DNA of 64,000 nt, taken from assembly GCA_009746045.1 (NCBI GenBank), contig RPFO01000253.1:62001-126000 (forward strand), written 5' to 3'. This document shows positions 13,726-24,808 of this stretch, piece after piece (within the stretch, counting starts at the first letter, position 1; every line of letters begins with the position of its first letter). The notes beneath the pieces were generated by a model, which saw only the letters and a list, made by a program, of their open reading frames with translations, searched no databases and had not been told where the DNA came from. The position numbers and the translations under genes were made by a program. Origin of the DNA: Mesostigma viride (lineage: Eukaryota; Streptophyta; Mesostigmatophyceae; Mesostigmatales; Mesostigmataceae).

Positions 13726-14586
13726 TGTACGGGTCCTATTGGGCAGATACGAACATACTCGTCATTCGGTACCGGCACCCCTGGTTTGACCCAAACATGT
13801 TCGGGTTTGAGTACAGTACCGAATATTTGATAGATATTGCCGTTCTGGCCGATGGAATTGTGTCATCTCTTGGCAGGATCAACTTGGCTGCTAGAAAGTT
13901 TTCAGGCATCGACTCAATCGAGGCTGTGAGCGTCCAGCTCTACGGTTCAGGGACGGCGCGATGCGTCAAATTCAAGTTCTTCACTGTAGTATCCGATGGA
14001 TAATCAAGCTTACAAACATGAGTATATATATCATTCTCAATGAATATGTATATACGGACGGGTGGTGGTATATTCAGTACGCACTCTCATTCGTGTACTA
14101 CTGAGTACGGGGTTCGGTCAGACCGTACCAACCCGGACATACTCGGTATATCGGGTACCGGCGACCTTGGCGGGACCCGAACATGTCCGGGGTTCGGTAC
14201 CGGGTGACCTGGACAGTACTCGGTGTGGGGTTCGGTCATCCCAGGAACCGAGTAGCCCAGCCCTAGCGACAACGTCACAGCAATCCACTGTTGACGACCT
14301 TTGTGAGGCGATGGAAAACACGCCATCTGGCTAGCTCGCAAGTCAAGCGCGTCTGTCCACCCTCCTACAGGGTAGCAGGCTGATACGAAGAATCATTTGG
14401 CTGCAGAGTACGAATACTGAAGATTTCAGATTTTTATAGAAGCGACACTTGCCAGCATGCCCGGACCGGTTCCAGCATGTACATGGCCCCACCCTTCCAA
14501 AACCTGGCCTCACCACCCACAAAACCAGCCCTTAACTCTCGCAACATGCCACTACCCCACCTCTCGCCACATGCCACGGGCCTCAC
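13726..14586. other. Satellite flank with degenerate direct repeats
   Basis: No gene recognised. Two related stretches of about 55-60 bp, around 13770-13825 and 14154-14205, share the order GGTACCGGC, then ACCC(A/G)AACATGT, then CGGG and a following GTAC. They lie in direct orientation with about 330 bp of unrelated sequence between them. The stretch TATCATTCTCAATGAATAT near 14030 recurs, inverted, near 26523-26548 at the 3' end of the LINE there, so it may be a LINE tail scrap. The part up to 14586 would be NAA35 intron 3 if that gene is intact beyond the window. Confidence 0.5.
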
Positions 14587-15994
14587 CTCTCGGAACGCGG
14601 CGCGGCTGACAGCTGAGCGGATGATGGCACATAGCGCGCGCACGGCGGCGCAGTAAGCGGCCAGGACGCGGTTGCCGCTGGCGTACGCAGGGCGCAGCAT
14701 GTACACGCAGGTGAAGACCGACTGGGCAAGAGAATGGCCGCGGTGCCAGGCCGCCTGGGAGCGCACGGGGAGGGTGCAGGGGCACAGTCAAGGTGCCAAC
14801 AGTGCACAAACATAGTGAATGATGGGTACAGGGAATGTGGGCTATGGTGTGCATGAGTATAATGAGCGTGAGTATAATGCGCGGGGGTACTCTGCATGGG
14901 GTACGGGGTACTATGAGTGGGCCACATCGAAGTGGGGGCAAGCGGACGGTCCGGCGGATTAGTGGCAGTACTGTGGACAAGGAGCAGGCGCACACAGAGT
15001 GGGAAACGGCTTCTTGAGCATCTGGCACGGGTAAGCATGTGTTTTTTTGCTGATGCTATTGAAACGGTTGTACTAACCATATCAATAGCATCAATACGGG
15101 AATGTGTTTCCAACATGTGGGTACGTTTGCACGTATGTAAGGCTAAGCGGGTGGCGGATGCACGTGAAAATCCAGGGTGCACGTCCTGATTGCAAAACCA
15201 CCTGCTTACGCATGTTAGCACATGCACCAAGGTACACAAATATTGCGGTGGGTTTAGTCTGCCATATAAAGATATTCTAGGTCATCTAGTCGCTCTACAC
15301 GTAAGCCAGCCATAATTTCAATGCACAAGGCTACACATTTCCATCTCCATTCATATTCATCATCCTGAACGACTCGAAAACGCGGACAAGATAACGGCAG
15401 GCTCGAGCTACCATGGTCCGGATTCTCCCGATCTCTGGCCTGCGCTGGTTGTCTCCTTGATATTCTACTATGTTTCAATCCCATGCAGGGTGCAATATTT
15501 TCACCTCTTTAGCGACCAATTCATCCATGACAAGGATGAGCTGTGGGCCCGTCAAATTCAGGGGTGCATGCCCGCTGGCTATCACTTCCTCGGGATTTTG
15601 ATATCCTCCGGTGTACACCCCTGCATCCATTTTCGGGTCCATAATTTCCAGCGCTGACATGGCATCGAACATGCTGAAGCCTTCGCCGTGTATCAGCTGT
15701 CCCACAGCCATATCTGCTCAGCGGAGTCGTAAAGACATCAAACAACCAGGTTTGTCACCAGATGCAGAAATCGCAGGGAAGCGCGAGAAACAGCACAGCA
15801 TTCCGAGGATTTACTACTATCAAGAGTACGTCAAAAGAGTAGGATGGCGAGGCTGCCCATTCAAACGACAAGCAGTTGTCAAGGTTAAGACCGTAAAAAC
15901 AGGGCGATGGTCGAATAATTGCCAACTCACCATCGCAAATCTGTTTAAGAAAAGTGGTGCAGTCTGTCCAGCCCGACGACTGCTTTCCCTCCAT
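14587..15994 (-). CDS. NAA35: NAA35/MAK10, NatC auxiliary subunit, 5' part only
   Basis: NAA35 is the large auxiliary subunit of the NatC N-terminal acetyltransferase, which acetylates Met-Leu, Met-Ile, Met-Phe and similar N-termini on the ribosome. Coding exons on the minus strand: 15994-15931, 15713-15505 and 14754-14587 (147 residues, phases 1, 0 and 0, all with GT donors and AG acceptors). The N-terminus carries SGWTDCTTFL, followed by the family hallmark MSALEIMDPKMDAG (about residues 39-52) and HRGHSLAQSVFTCVY (about 95-109). The third exon ends at a good GTGAGG donor, but no later exon is found before the satellite begins, while family members are usually 700 or more residues. Intron 2 contains a dispersed repeat (15279-15463). 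The gene is either truncated or continues left of the window across the satellite. Identity is firm; completeness is not. Confidence 0.85.
15279..15463. repeat. Dispersed repeat, copy 1 of 3
   Basis: About 185 bp shared with 44531-44717 and, for its right half, with 23467-23564, all in the same orientation. It starts AGGTCATCTAGTCGCTCTAC and contains GAACGACTCGAAAACGCGGA and ACCATGGTCCGGATTCTCCC. On the minus strand, copies 1 and 3 keep the same short open frame (CIEIMAGLRVERLDDL), which hints at a coding fragment of a mobile element. This copy lies in NAA35 intron 2. The element type is not recognised. Confidence 0.8.
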
Positions 15995-16791
15995 TTCTGA
16001 ATTGCACCCACGTCGTATGATAACAAGCTAAATTTCTCGCCACATTCACACCTTTCCCCGCGCAATCACGCCCTTGATAATGCCACCAATCTAACAAAAA
16101 GTTTTGCGCATCGCAGCGACCTAAACCACTTACTAGGTTGATGCTGCCTAGAAGAAATGACCGTCGCCGGTCGGAACGAGCGTGCAGGCTGTGAAAGAAC
16201 AATTAAGTGGTGAACGTGTTTCACCAGTGACGCCCATCGCCACCACCTGTCACTCAAACCTGCAAACTCTGAGCAGGATCGTATCTAAGAAACTGGACTG
16301 CAAATAACAGGTACATACTCCATGTAAATTATAAGTAGTTATTGAAGCTGGCTGCCAAGGACTGTTTGAAGGCGAAAATCCGTATGTACTGCCAAGTACT
16401 TCACAGTGCAGATACTGCCCATTGCTCACCATACAGTAGCACCCGGCCACAGCAGGCAGTGGCAAAATTAACTTTATGGGAAACGGACGTAAATAATCGA
16501 GGACGAAAATGGAGTTCTCTGTAACCCTCCTGAAATAGCGAGCATACTCAGCTCTTCCTAAAAAACACAGGACGATGGTGGGGATTATCTTGCTGTCACG
16601 GCCACAATTACAATTATCCGTTAAGTCATGACATTGTGGGGGTCACTGTGCTGGTTGCCTCGCGGGCATGCTTTCTGCAACATGGGCTTGGTGTTTCACC
16701 TGACACTTTCCGGCACAAGCTTGGGCTTGAATCATCCATAGCTGCTGATTACCGTATGACATAGTTTCCTAGTGTGGGCGGCTCTACCAGG
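15995..16791. promoter_or_regulatory. Divergent intergenic region between NAA35 and CFAP119
   Basis: About 800 bp separate the NAA35 start codon (minus strand) from the CFAP119 start codon (plus strand), so both promoters and 5' untranslated regions must lie here. I see no convincing TATA box near either start and no other gene. The role is inferred from gene arrangement only. Confidence 0.5.
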
Positions 16792-19700
16792 ATGACTACG
16801 GAAGAAAGCACGCAGCCAGACCAGGCTGCTGGGAACGGCGAAGGGCCTCGAACGCAGGGACCAGAATACGATAAATTCTTTACAGCTGATCAATTGAACA
16901 CGTTTTATTCGCGCACAGAGAAGCCGGAGCTAGGATTAAGGTGGGTTGCCAACTTTCGTATGCTGCCTGCTGCTTTCCCACTAATTAGTTTGGCTACTGC
17001 TGCCCACTACCACGTTCGAATTCATCACACAGCCCTTCGAGTACAGCCGACACCCATTGTTATAGAGCGCACTTCAAGGCTAGCGATTTCGTAGTATTTT
17101 CCCTCTTTCGGCTTTTGGCCTTTAGTCACGAAGACGATGTGTTCTTTGCAGAGCCTATAGTCGCACGGACGACTGTCGCGACCCCAGTGCCCCTGACGAC
17201 TTTCAATCCATGGTGGCATCGGAATCTTGAGATAAACCCTGGACTCGGTGGACTCCTCTGAATCTGTTCACAGGAATGATTTTGTCGTGCAAAGTCCGTG
17301 GAACGGTTTAGCCTGTACTTTTCATGCTGCATCGCCTGACTTTACTCTTTTTCCCCGTATGGCACAGCACCAATCGTGCTTTGCATACTGCCCTCCTCCA
17401 GTCTTGGCTGGTAGATGAGGCTCTTTCCTTGTGCCAGTGTCCCGTTCCGTTCGCCCTCCCTCTTCGCCCCCTACCCCCTTCCCTCCCCTACCCCGACCCT
17501 CTGCCCCCTCTAACATCCCCCGTCCGCTCCTACTCCAAAGGTCTCCCTGTTTTCCTGAGCGCTTTCCCAGCCTCTAACATCCCCCGTCCGCTCCTACTCC
17601 ACAGGTCTCCCTGTTTACCTCAGCGCGTCCGCTCTTACTCCAGAGGTCTCCCTGTTCACCTCAGCGCTTTCCCAGCATGAAGGGGCTTGCCAGTCTGCCC
17701 TTGCCACGTTAGTTAAGGCGCTATCCTGCTTTGGCTCACAGTTCCTTTGCATGTCGCTGTCTGTTCCCCTGCTGCGCTCCGCCCTCCCCAACACACGTCC
17801 TGCCTACCACACACACAAGCATGCTCCCCCCCCCCTCCCTCCTCCCCCCACCCCCTCTCCTCAACAACCCACACGCACGTAACCCCCTGCAGGTTCCTGT
17901 CACAAGTTTTGGACCTGCAGGAGTACCAGACGGATGCACACTCTGCGATCATACTCGACTACTCGGTCGGCATGCTGCTGTATGTGGTGGCCCTTTACGG
18001 GATGGGTGTTGGTCAGCATGGTGCTGTACGTGGTGAGATAGCCTGCTCTGGGCTCTGGTGATATCGTATTAGTATTAAAGCTAGGAACTATAATGGTATG
18101 TGTGTGTGTGTACCGTGTGGCTGTGTGATTGGATGGTGTCTATGTTTCCTGGTGCTGCGTGGGTGGTGCAATGAGATGATGTGTGTGTGGCCTGGCGGCT
18201 GTACGTGGCGGCACACCATGTCCGTGTCTGGTGATGATACGCGTCTGGAGTTGTATGCCACAAAGTGGCCACCCGTGTATCTGCTATAGTTTGCCGGCTT
18301 TGTGGGATTGTTTGGTCACATGCGGTGGGCATCACCCAGTTTTGGGCGGAACGGGCCGCGGCGATTGGCGCACTGGCTTTTACAGCCACAGTGGAGGGAG
18401 CCTGCAATTGGTAGGCAGTGGAAGCAGACATGGAAAGCGAGAATGTGAGGGTCATGCCGCCGTGAAGCCTGTTGTGTTTGGAAAGGAAAATAATGATGCA
18501 GGGGGAGGGGGGGGGGGGAGGGGGGGGGGGGAGGGGGAGGGGGGAGGGGGGGGGGGGAGGGGAGGGGGGAGGGGGGGGGGGGAGGGGGGAGGGGGAGGGG
18601 AGGGGGGAGGGGGGAGGGGGAGGGGGAGGGGGGAGGGGGAGGGGGGAGGGGGGAGGGGGGGCCGAAGAGGGGGACACATCCTGCTAAATGTTTTCTGAGC
18701 AGGTGCAAGCCATCTGTATTGTTGGTGGAGGTACCGCAGTTGTGGAGGAGTTCTGGCAGTTTGGCAAGATTTGGGGCAAGTTTCGTTCTTCATGTGTAGG
18801 CTTGCCAATACCCACATTCCATGTGGACATGTACATCTGCCTGCCCAACTGCACGAGCTTTCATCGACCCCATCATTTTCTCCTGCTTTCTTCTCGTTGC
18901 TTATTGTGTCCGCCCATGTGCTTGCTTGTCCATCTGCGTGCATCTACGTGCTGCAGGTTCTGCCAGCAGCACTCGATGGACTTTGAGCAAACGGCGGTGA
19001 TCTTCTCGCTGGGTCGACGCGTGCTGTCATGTATATCAGGTGGGTGGATCATGGTTGCATCATGGGTGGGTGGCGGGTGGTTGCGTTGCGGATTGGTGGT
19101 GGGTGGCTGCATCGTGGGTGAGCCGTGGGCGGCTTCACCCTAATTTTGCTGCGCCCGCTACCGTTCATGATCTCTGCATCTTTGGCCCAGACGGATTCTC
19201 CTGTTGACCTATCTCGACCCGCCTCCTCCCTCGCTCCCCCCCTTACACCTCCCCCCCCACTGTCGCAGGCGGCGGCAACTTTGCAGCCACGGAGCAGCTC
19301 TTCCGCCGCCAGCTGCTGCCGCTCTGCTCCGCACACCCCAAGCCTGGCACACCGCACATCTTTTCGTCGCTGGAGGTCAAGCTGATCGTGGACTGGTTTG
19401 CCGAGGGGTGAGTGAAACGTGCGTGCTGCTGGAGTGTGGAGGGGTGAGGGGGGGGTGCGCGGCTTCTTGCTGAGGGGCCAGCATCTGAGGGGCCGTCTGC
19501 CATGGGTTTGCTGATGGGTAAGTGGGCAGGAGGCTGCTGCTGGCTGCTGCAGCTTCGCAAGGCAAGCACCCAACATTTATAATGACCAGTATAGTGACCA
19601 ATACTAAGGCAACCCCTTTTCTTTGCCAGATGCATGAGATGATGCGCTGCTGGGTTAGCGAGGGGTGACCAAGCTCCATTATTCCAATAAAGCTACTTTG

Positions 19701-20972
19701 TTGATAGATATGGGGAGGGAAATGACTGCCTTCTTACCATAGATAATAGCTGAGCGCTGCGGCTACACATAACAGGCATGAATAAGGATATGGTGTTTTC
19801 CCTTCCCGTTGCCTGGCAATCTCCCCTGGCTCACTGCCCCCGTGCCGCGTGGCTGCCTGCTTGCCCACGTGCCAGCCTGTTCCGCCACTTCAAGCTGTAC
19901 GCATACGCGATGACACGCGAGCAGGACCACCAGGCAGCCAAGGTGGACGTGATTGTGGAGACGGCGGTGGTGCCCCTGCTGGCGGCCTCGCGCAACGAAG
20001 AGGAGCTCGCCGCACACAAGGTATGTATGGCAGCCTTCCACACGCAGCCACCCACACGAGGTATGGGCTGCACTAGCCCAAGCAACGCCAAGAATGCCCC
20101 AGCCCACACGAAGGCCAGGCCTCGCGAGCACGCACCGGGCAGGGCACGCATGGTACACAGGCAAGGTCAGGAGAGGAGCCGGGGTAACATATGCCCATGA
20201 AGGTGGGGCGCACAAAGCCGCACACGCAAGGTAGGGTGCACACAGACGCACACACAAGGGAGCGCTTGCAATGACAGAAGCCAGGGCCATGCTCGCCATG
20301 ACCATCTTAAAGGGTTGGCACTCCATAGCTCTAGAGCATGTTCGTGTCTTGAAATGTTGGATAGCCTGGGAAGTGGCACAGCAAGGCCATTTTATGTGGA
20401 CGAAGCGGGGAAGGGCATCGATGGTCCACAGGGTAGGCCCATGCTTTCATGCAAAGTATTTCCATTATCCCTCATGTCAGTGTCGGAGGTGCATCACTCA
20501 GTCCTAAAACCGAAAACCCGGACCCCTCGCCAGCGGGGGTCATGCCTGCGGTTAGCCTAGTTGGCACCTTCCATTCTGGTTTGGGTTGGGAGTCCATGCA
20601 GCCTACCAGTGATGCCCCGCACTGCTTCTCTCACTGGATACCCCTGCCTGGTTGTGCACGTGACTGCGCTATCCACACACGATGACCCCGCAGGCATCCA
20701 TCGTGCAGCAAGCCGAGGAGGAGAGAGCGCGTGTGGAGGCGCAGCAAGCGGCCGAGGCGGCCGAGAAGGCGCGCGTGGCAGCAGAAGAGGCCGCGCAGGC
20801 CGAGCTGGAGCGCCTGCGCCGCAAGCCCGCCACGCTGGAGGAGGCGGTGGACAAGGCGATCGAGAAGCGGGTGGCGGTGCTGGCAAAGGACATGGAGGAG
20901 AATTATGCGGCCAGGGAGAGGCAGCTGCTGCAGAAGATCGAGATGCTCCAGGCTCAGCTGGGCTCCAAGTGA
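16792..20972 (+). CDS. CFAP119: CFAP119/CCDC189-like flagella-associated protein
   Basis: Six exons: 16792-16940, 17893-17979, 18957-19039, 19269-19407, 19876-20020 and 20694-20972, giving 293 residues. Phases match throughout. Exon 2 ends at GTATGT after ATGCTGCT, which restores a block of the same length as in animal CCDC189: LDYSVGMLLFCQQHSMDFEQ (about 71-90), followed by TAVIFSL. A second hallmark is LFRHFKLYAYAM (154-165). The last exon (202-293) is a strongly charged Ala/Glu/Arg-rich coiled coil. The ATG at 16792 was chosen over an upstream in-frame GTG. The family is associated with cilia and flagella and, in animals, with sperm motility. Intron 1 has a tandem repeat and intron 2 a long G-rich tract. 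Identity rests on the two conserved blocks. Confidence 0.78.
17514..17680 (+). repeat. Tandem repeat in CFAP119 intron 1
   Basis: Three imperfect copies (from about 17514, 17577 and 17626) of a pyrimidine-rich unit containing CGTCCGCTCCTACTCCA followed by GGTCTCCCTGTT and CCTCAGCG. The middle copy reads CACAG followed by GTCTCCCTG, resembling the real exon 2 junction (GCAG, then GTTCCTG) at 17893. Confidence 0.75.
18500..18662 (+). repeat. G-rich purine tract in CFAP119 intron 2
   Basis: About 160 bp made almost only of G runs of 3-12 separated by single A, on the coding strand of CFAP119. Such a sequence can form many overlapping G-quadruplexes in the transcript. Confidence 0.9.
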
Positions 20973-21976
20973 TTGGGTCAACGTTGGCCGGGTGTGGATG
21001 TTGCTGCCTGATGTGCAAGCTTACAAGCTTGCCGCCTTTGCCAGGAGAACAAACGGTGCTATTAATAGTCACGTAACTATGACCGTATAACATAGGGCGC
21101 GATACAGTCAGATGCCTCTCAGTACTTCTAGCAGGGTATACTGACGCCGTGCAGGTGGTAAACGCTGGACGGCATCCAGAGCTCAAGGCGATGATGCTAC
21201 ATGATCATGTTGCGCAGTGACCTTGCTAGGTTAGGGAGGTTTAGTGTCCATGAGTAGACCTTTGCCAGAATTGACCGCCTGCATTCCGTCGCGACCGCAT
21301 TTCATGCACGTGATGATTTTCCTGCAGTGTGTCGCGCTGGAACCTAGGCAGGAGCGTGCTCTATATTTCCGGTGATTGTATGCACAAGGAACGAAGTGAA
21401 TCTCGAGATGATCACTGTCCATGTCTCAGTTCTCTAATTGGCTTCGCTGGGCAACATTCTGGCACCCTTTTTCCTAGTGCCTAATATTCACAGATATATT
21501 CGCAGATGTTTGACTGACTACCACCTGCCTGCCTCGACAATATATGCAGTGTTGGAGTTGTAATATACATTCGGTCCTGTAATATAGGGAGCCACGGAAA
21601 TCCCAATAAAGCTGGCCCTAGCAAATTGAGCATGTGAAGATCAAGGAGACAACCAAGATGTGTACGGCCCTGATTAAACACGCGCTCCCGCTGGCCGGGA
21701 GTCACGGAGCGCAATAATACCTGGTGCTTTTCATCCCTGTAGATATTCATTATTTCGGGCTAAAACGACAGCTCTCAGCAGTCAGATTCGCAATACACAA
21801 CGAATGCTAGATTACCTACGCCTCTGCGTTGCGCAAGCACCCCCGAACACCCAGAGCAGGCGGCAGGCTCGCATCCTCCGCCTGCAGGACAAGCTCCATG
21901 CGATGAAAACCACTTTTCCATCCATCTCCCTCCCCTCCGGCCGGTCCATACCCACCCCCATCTTCCACTGCATCCA
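20973..21976. other. Intergenic region downstream of CFAP119
   Basis: No convincing gene. TGTAA, the usual green-algal poly(A) signal, occurs at 21559-21563 and 21578-21582, about 590-610 bp past the CFAP119 stop; either could end that transcript. Short open frames here show no recognisable domain. Confidence 0.4.
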
Positions 21977-21989
21977 CCCCCATATATAT

Positions 21990-22072
21990 TAAAAATATAA
22001 TTACTTACAGCAGAGTGAAATCACTCAAACCAAAGCAAACGCCCAGCTATAAACCTATATACAGAGCCATGT
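21990..22072 (-). mobile_element. 5'-truncated LINE 3' tail with target-site duplication
   Basis: 83 bp that are the reverse complement of the 3' untranslated region of the LINE copy at 40509-41074. They include CTCTGCTGTAAGTAATTATA and the upstream AGCTGGGCGTTTGCTTTGG. The insertion is bracketed by a 13-bp direct repeat CCCCCATATATAT at 21977-21989 and 22073-22085. This is the signature of target-primed reverse transcription with 5' truncation. Confidence 0.85.
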
Positions 22073-22114
22073 CCCCCATATATATATCTCCCCTCCTCGT
22101 TCTCCCCGGCCTGT

Positions 22115-24325
22115 TAGGCCGGTAGGCATCCTTGGCCCTCGCAACTTTCAACGTACGCACATTGCTAGCTAGCAGATAGCGACCATAGCTACCGGGTGGA
22201 GGAGCTTGTTGCCTAGCTTCTGCATTGCACGTCGTGTGTCTATTCTAGGCGTGCAGGAGCATCGACGCACGGCGCCTCCTGGCACGGTGCTCACTGATCC
22301 GGCTTGGCATGCAGGCGGTTATCATTTTTACTTTGCTGGTAGTGGGACGCCAGGCCAAGGGGGCGTTGCATGTCCTTTTGTGTTTGCCGCTGGCAGCTGC
22401 CAGCCTGTAAGCACGCTGATGGTTTTAACCCCACGCCTTATATGGTGGCACATTTCACCTTAGTTTATAGGGGCGGTCTAAGCACAACCGATCGAGGTCA
22501 CGGTTGGGGTGGCTATGCACCCCATAGTGGCTTGCCACAGCTGGAACGCCAGAAGTTCTTAATTCGAGGACTTGCATAACCCTGAGGGGGCCACCCCGGC
22601 CCGCCACTTCTTTGTTATGCATGCTGCTTGACGCCAACGCCACGCTCCCCGTGGGCACTGCTGGCAGTCGCTTTGCGCCTGCCGACACGGCTGCTAATGA
22701 CATGCAACGCCTCCTTGTTTTCTGCCTTTTTACGGGATACCGGATGGTTGCTGTCAACTGCCACTTCCACCGTCCCTCACAGGACTTGGTCACTTTTCGG
22801 GGCCCTAACAACCGTCAGGCCTGTCTGGACTACGTGGCGGGTACGGCAGCCCAGGTGCGCTTCGGTTCTGGATACCCGAGTGTTCGTGCACCCACGGTGT
22901 GCTCTGACCACCGGTTGGTGCGTGCGACCATTCGGCTCCGGTTCCAGGCCACCGAGCGCCGCGCCCTAGTAACCTGTCCTGACTGGACTGCGCTACGTAC
23001 GCCCGGTCCGTGGGGATCCTGAGGACTGGACGGACGCCCACCACGAGCGGAACAGGTGCCGGCAGGCGTACCTGGCGGCCCTGGACGCCCAGGCAGACGT
23101 CGACGCGCTGGCCCAGCAGGGTGCTCCCAACGCTGCCATTTTTGCGGGCTTTGCGGCCCGCACCCCGTTGCTGCATGGCGGCCCGGCACCTGCCGGCCAC
23201 GCCCCGCCGACGCCCGGCCCGGCCTCCTCTGCCACCAGGACCCAAAGGTCTTGGCCCCCCGGCACCGCCTACTGTACCTCAAGCGTAACCGGGACCCACT
23301 GCTGAAACCGGTGCTCAAGGCCACCCTTGTGGAGGCCTACTGACATGCTCAGGATGCAGTGGCGGCCCTGCCGAGTGCATCGCGGATGCCAAGGCCTGCC
23401 ATCCTTAAGCTCGCAACCAGCCAGAGCAAGGAAATATATGTTGAAATATATGTTGCCCACCCCTCCTCCTGAACGACTCGAAAACGCGGACAAGATAACG
23501 GCACGGCTCAAGCTACCATGGTCCGGATTCTCCCGATTGCTGGCCTGCGCTGGTTGTCTGCTTGAATTATGTTGCGCACCCTCCCGTATGTTGCCCTCCC
23601 TCCTTCTCGTTGTGTATATAGGGTTGCAAGGGTTTCAAGGACCAGCTTACCCGAGGTCGATCATGGGCCTGGTAGCTTGACGTAGTTCTAAGTGATCGAG
23701 TGGGTGCCAGTTGCCACCGCCTTCCCCACTCACGGGACAAGGCAGCTCCCCCACCAGTCCTGCTCACCTTCCCCTCGATATCCCCTGAGGACAATCAGCG
23801 GTTCCCAGTTTCTCGTCGCAAGAGGTTGCACGACCTCACCTGGATGCTGAACGAGGACCTGCCCCCCGCTCAGCATGCAGCAGCGACACGACCTGTGGCC
23901 GGAATACCTCCGCCACAAGCAGGACCCCCAGAAGCCGAAGGTGTACTGGAAAGGTTGCTGCACACCGATGAGTTGCTGGCCGACCTAGTGGTCCCAGCTA
24001 AGTTTGAACACCGCATTTCCTCCGGCCATCTCTCTTGCTTGGACTGCTATGTGCACAGAACAAGAAGAGGTGGCAGACGATCGTCCAGGCCCACACGCCA
24101 GCGCCGGTGGGCAAGCCCCCCCCCCCAGGAGGAAGGGGCGCTTTACTGAGTAGAGTAGTTAGGATTTTCTAGATTACCTTAGAATTAGCTTAGAGTTAGC
24201 TTAGTTTGGTTTCGCGGCTCCGCCCACCCCCATGCATCCAGCAAGGAATACGTGCTACACATGTGAAGCTCCCGGCAACGGAGTTATGTAACTATAAATT
24301 AATTTAATTTTAATTTACTGGAGGG
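22115..24325 (+). mobile_element. Decayed APE-type non-LTR retrotransposon (LINE)
   Basis: Remains of an AP-endonuclease LINE. ATFNVRTLLA (around 22141) and GVQEHRR (around 22240) match the N-terminal endonuclease motifs in two different frames, so there is at least one frameshift. Later come LLDANATLP (around 22625), TFRGPNNRQACLDYV (around 22795) and SDHRLVRATIRL (around 22905), the C-terminal endonuclease motifs. The reverse-transcriptase core is absent. The tail (about 23950-24148) contains LLADLVVPAKFEHRI and ends in a basic, proline-rich stretch shared with the minus-strand copy at 42125-43690. The 3' region holds CTCCCGGCAACGGAG and an AT-rich TTAAT tail. A dispersed repeat (23467-23564) interrupts it. 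It is not functional. Confidence 0.8.
23467..23564. repeat. Dispersed repeat, copy 2 of 3 (right half)
   Basis: Matches the right half of 15279-15463, from GAACGACTCGAAAACGCGGA through ACCATGGTCCGGATTCTCCC to GCTGGTTGTCTGCTTGA. It lies within the remnant LINE between its endonuclease part and its C-terminal part. Confidence 0.8.
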
Positions 24326-24808
24326 GCGGGGATCTGATGATCAACCACAAGATGTGGACGCCCCCTGCGGGCTAGGTTCATGGGCCCTTGTCATCCGGTA
24401 GTCACTGCCGCCATGGCAGCCGTGCCCGGCCTAGAATGTTAGCAATGCCTAGCCTTGCCACCATACCGGCTAGTCCCGTGCACCGCTAACGCACAGTACA
24501 CAACAAGCTAGCCATAGCCTTAGCTTAGCTTAGCATTTCTACAGCCAGCAATGCTACGCCCTATAGCTATGCTTCGCCTGCTTGCCCACGCTCCTTGCCA
24601 CATGTGATATGCTCGGCGCGGGTCTTATTGCACCCACAGACCGTGCCGGATCACGTCTATTGTGTCCGATTGCTGCTGTGCATGGCATGCATGCCTCTGG
24701 CCAGTGCATGCAGGAGAAAGTGGGTCTCTGCCCTCTCTCCCTGTTGTGCATACACAGGGACTAAAAGCACTCCGGTGCTCCGTGACCCGGTCCAACGGGA
24801 GCACTTGT
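24326..24808. other. Unassigned interval
   Basis: About 480 bp between the LINE tail and the TTAA-flanked transposon. It contains short AGCTTAG-type repeats near 24510-24540 and no gene I can support. Confidence 0.4.

Noticed and set aside
9154..13778. Minus-strand frames of 200-722 codons in the satellite
   Set aside because: Shadow frames of the same tandem repeat.
20557..21186. 209-codon minus-strand frame
   Set aside because: It is antisense to the CFAP119 coiled-coil exon, which has the better coding support.
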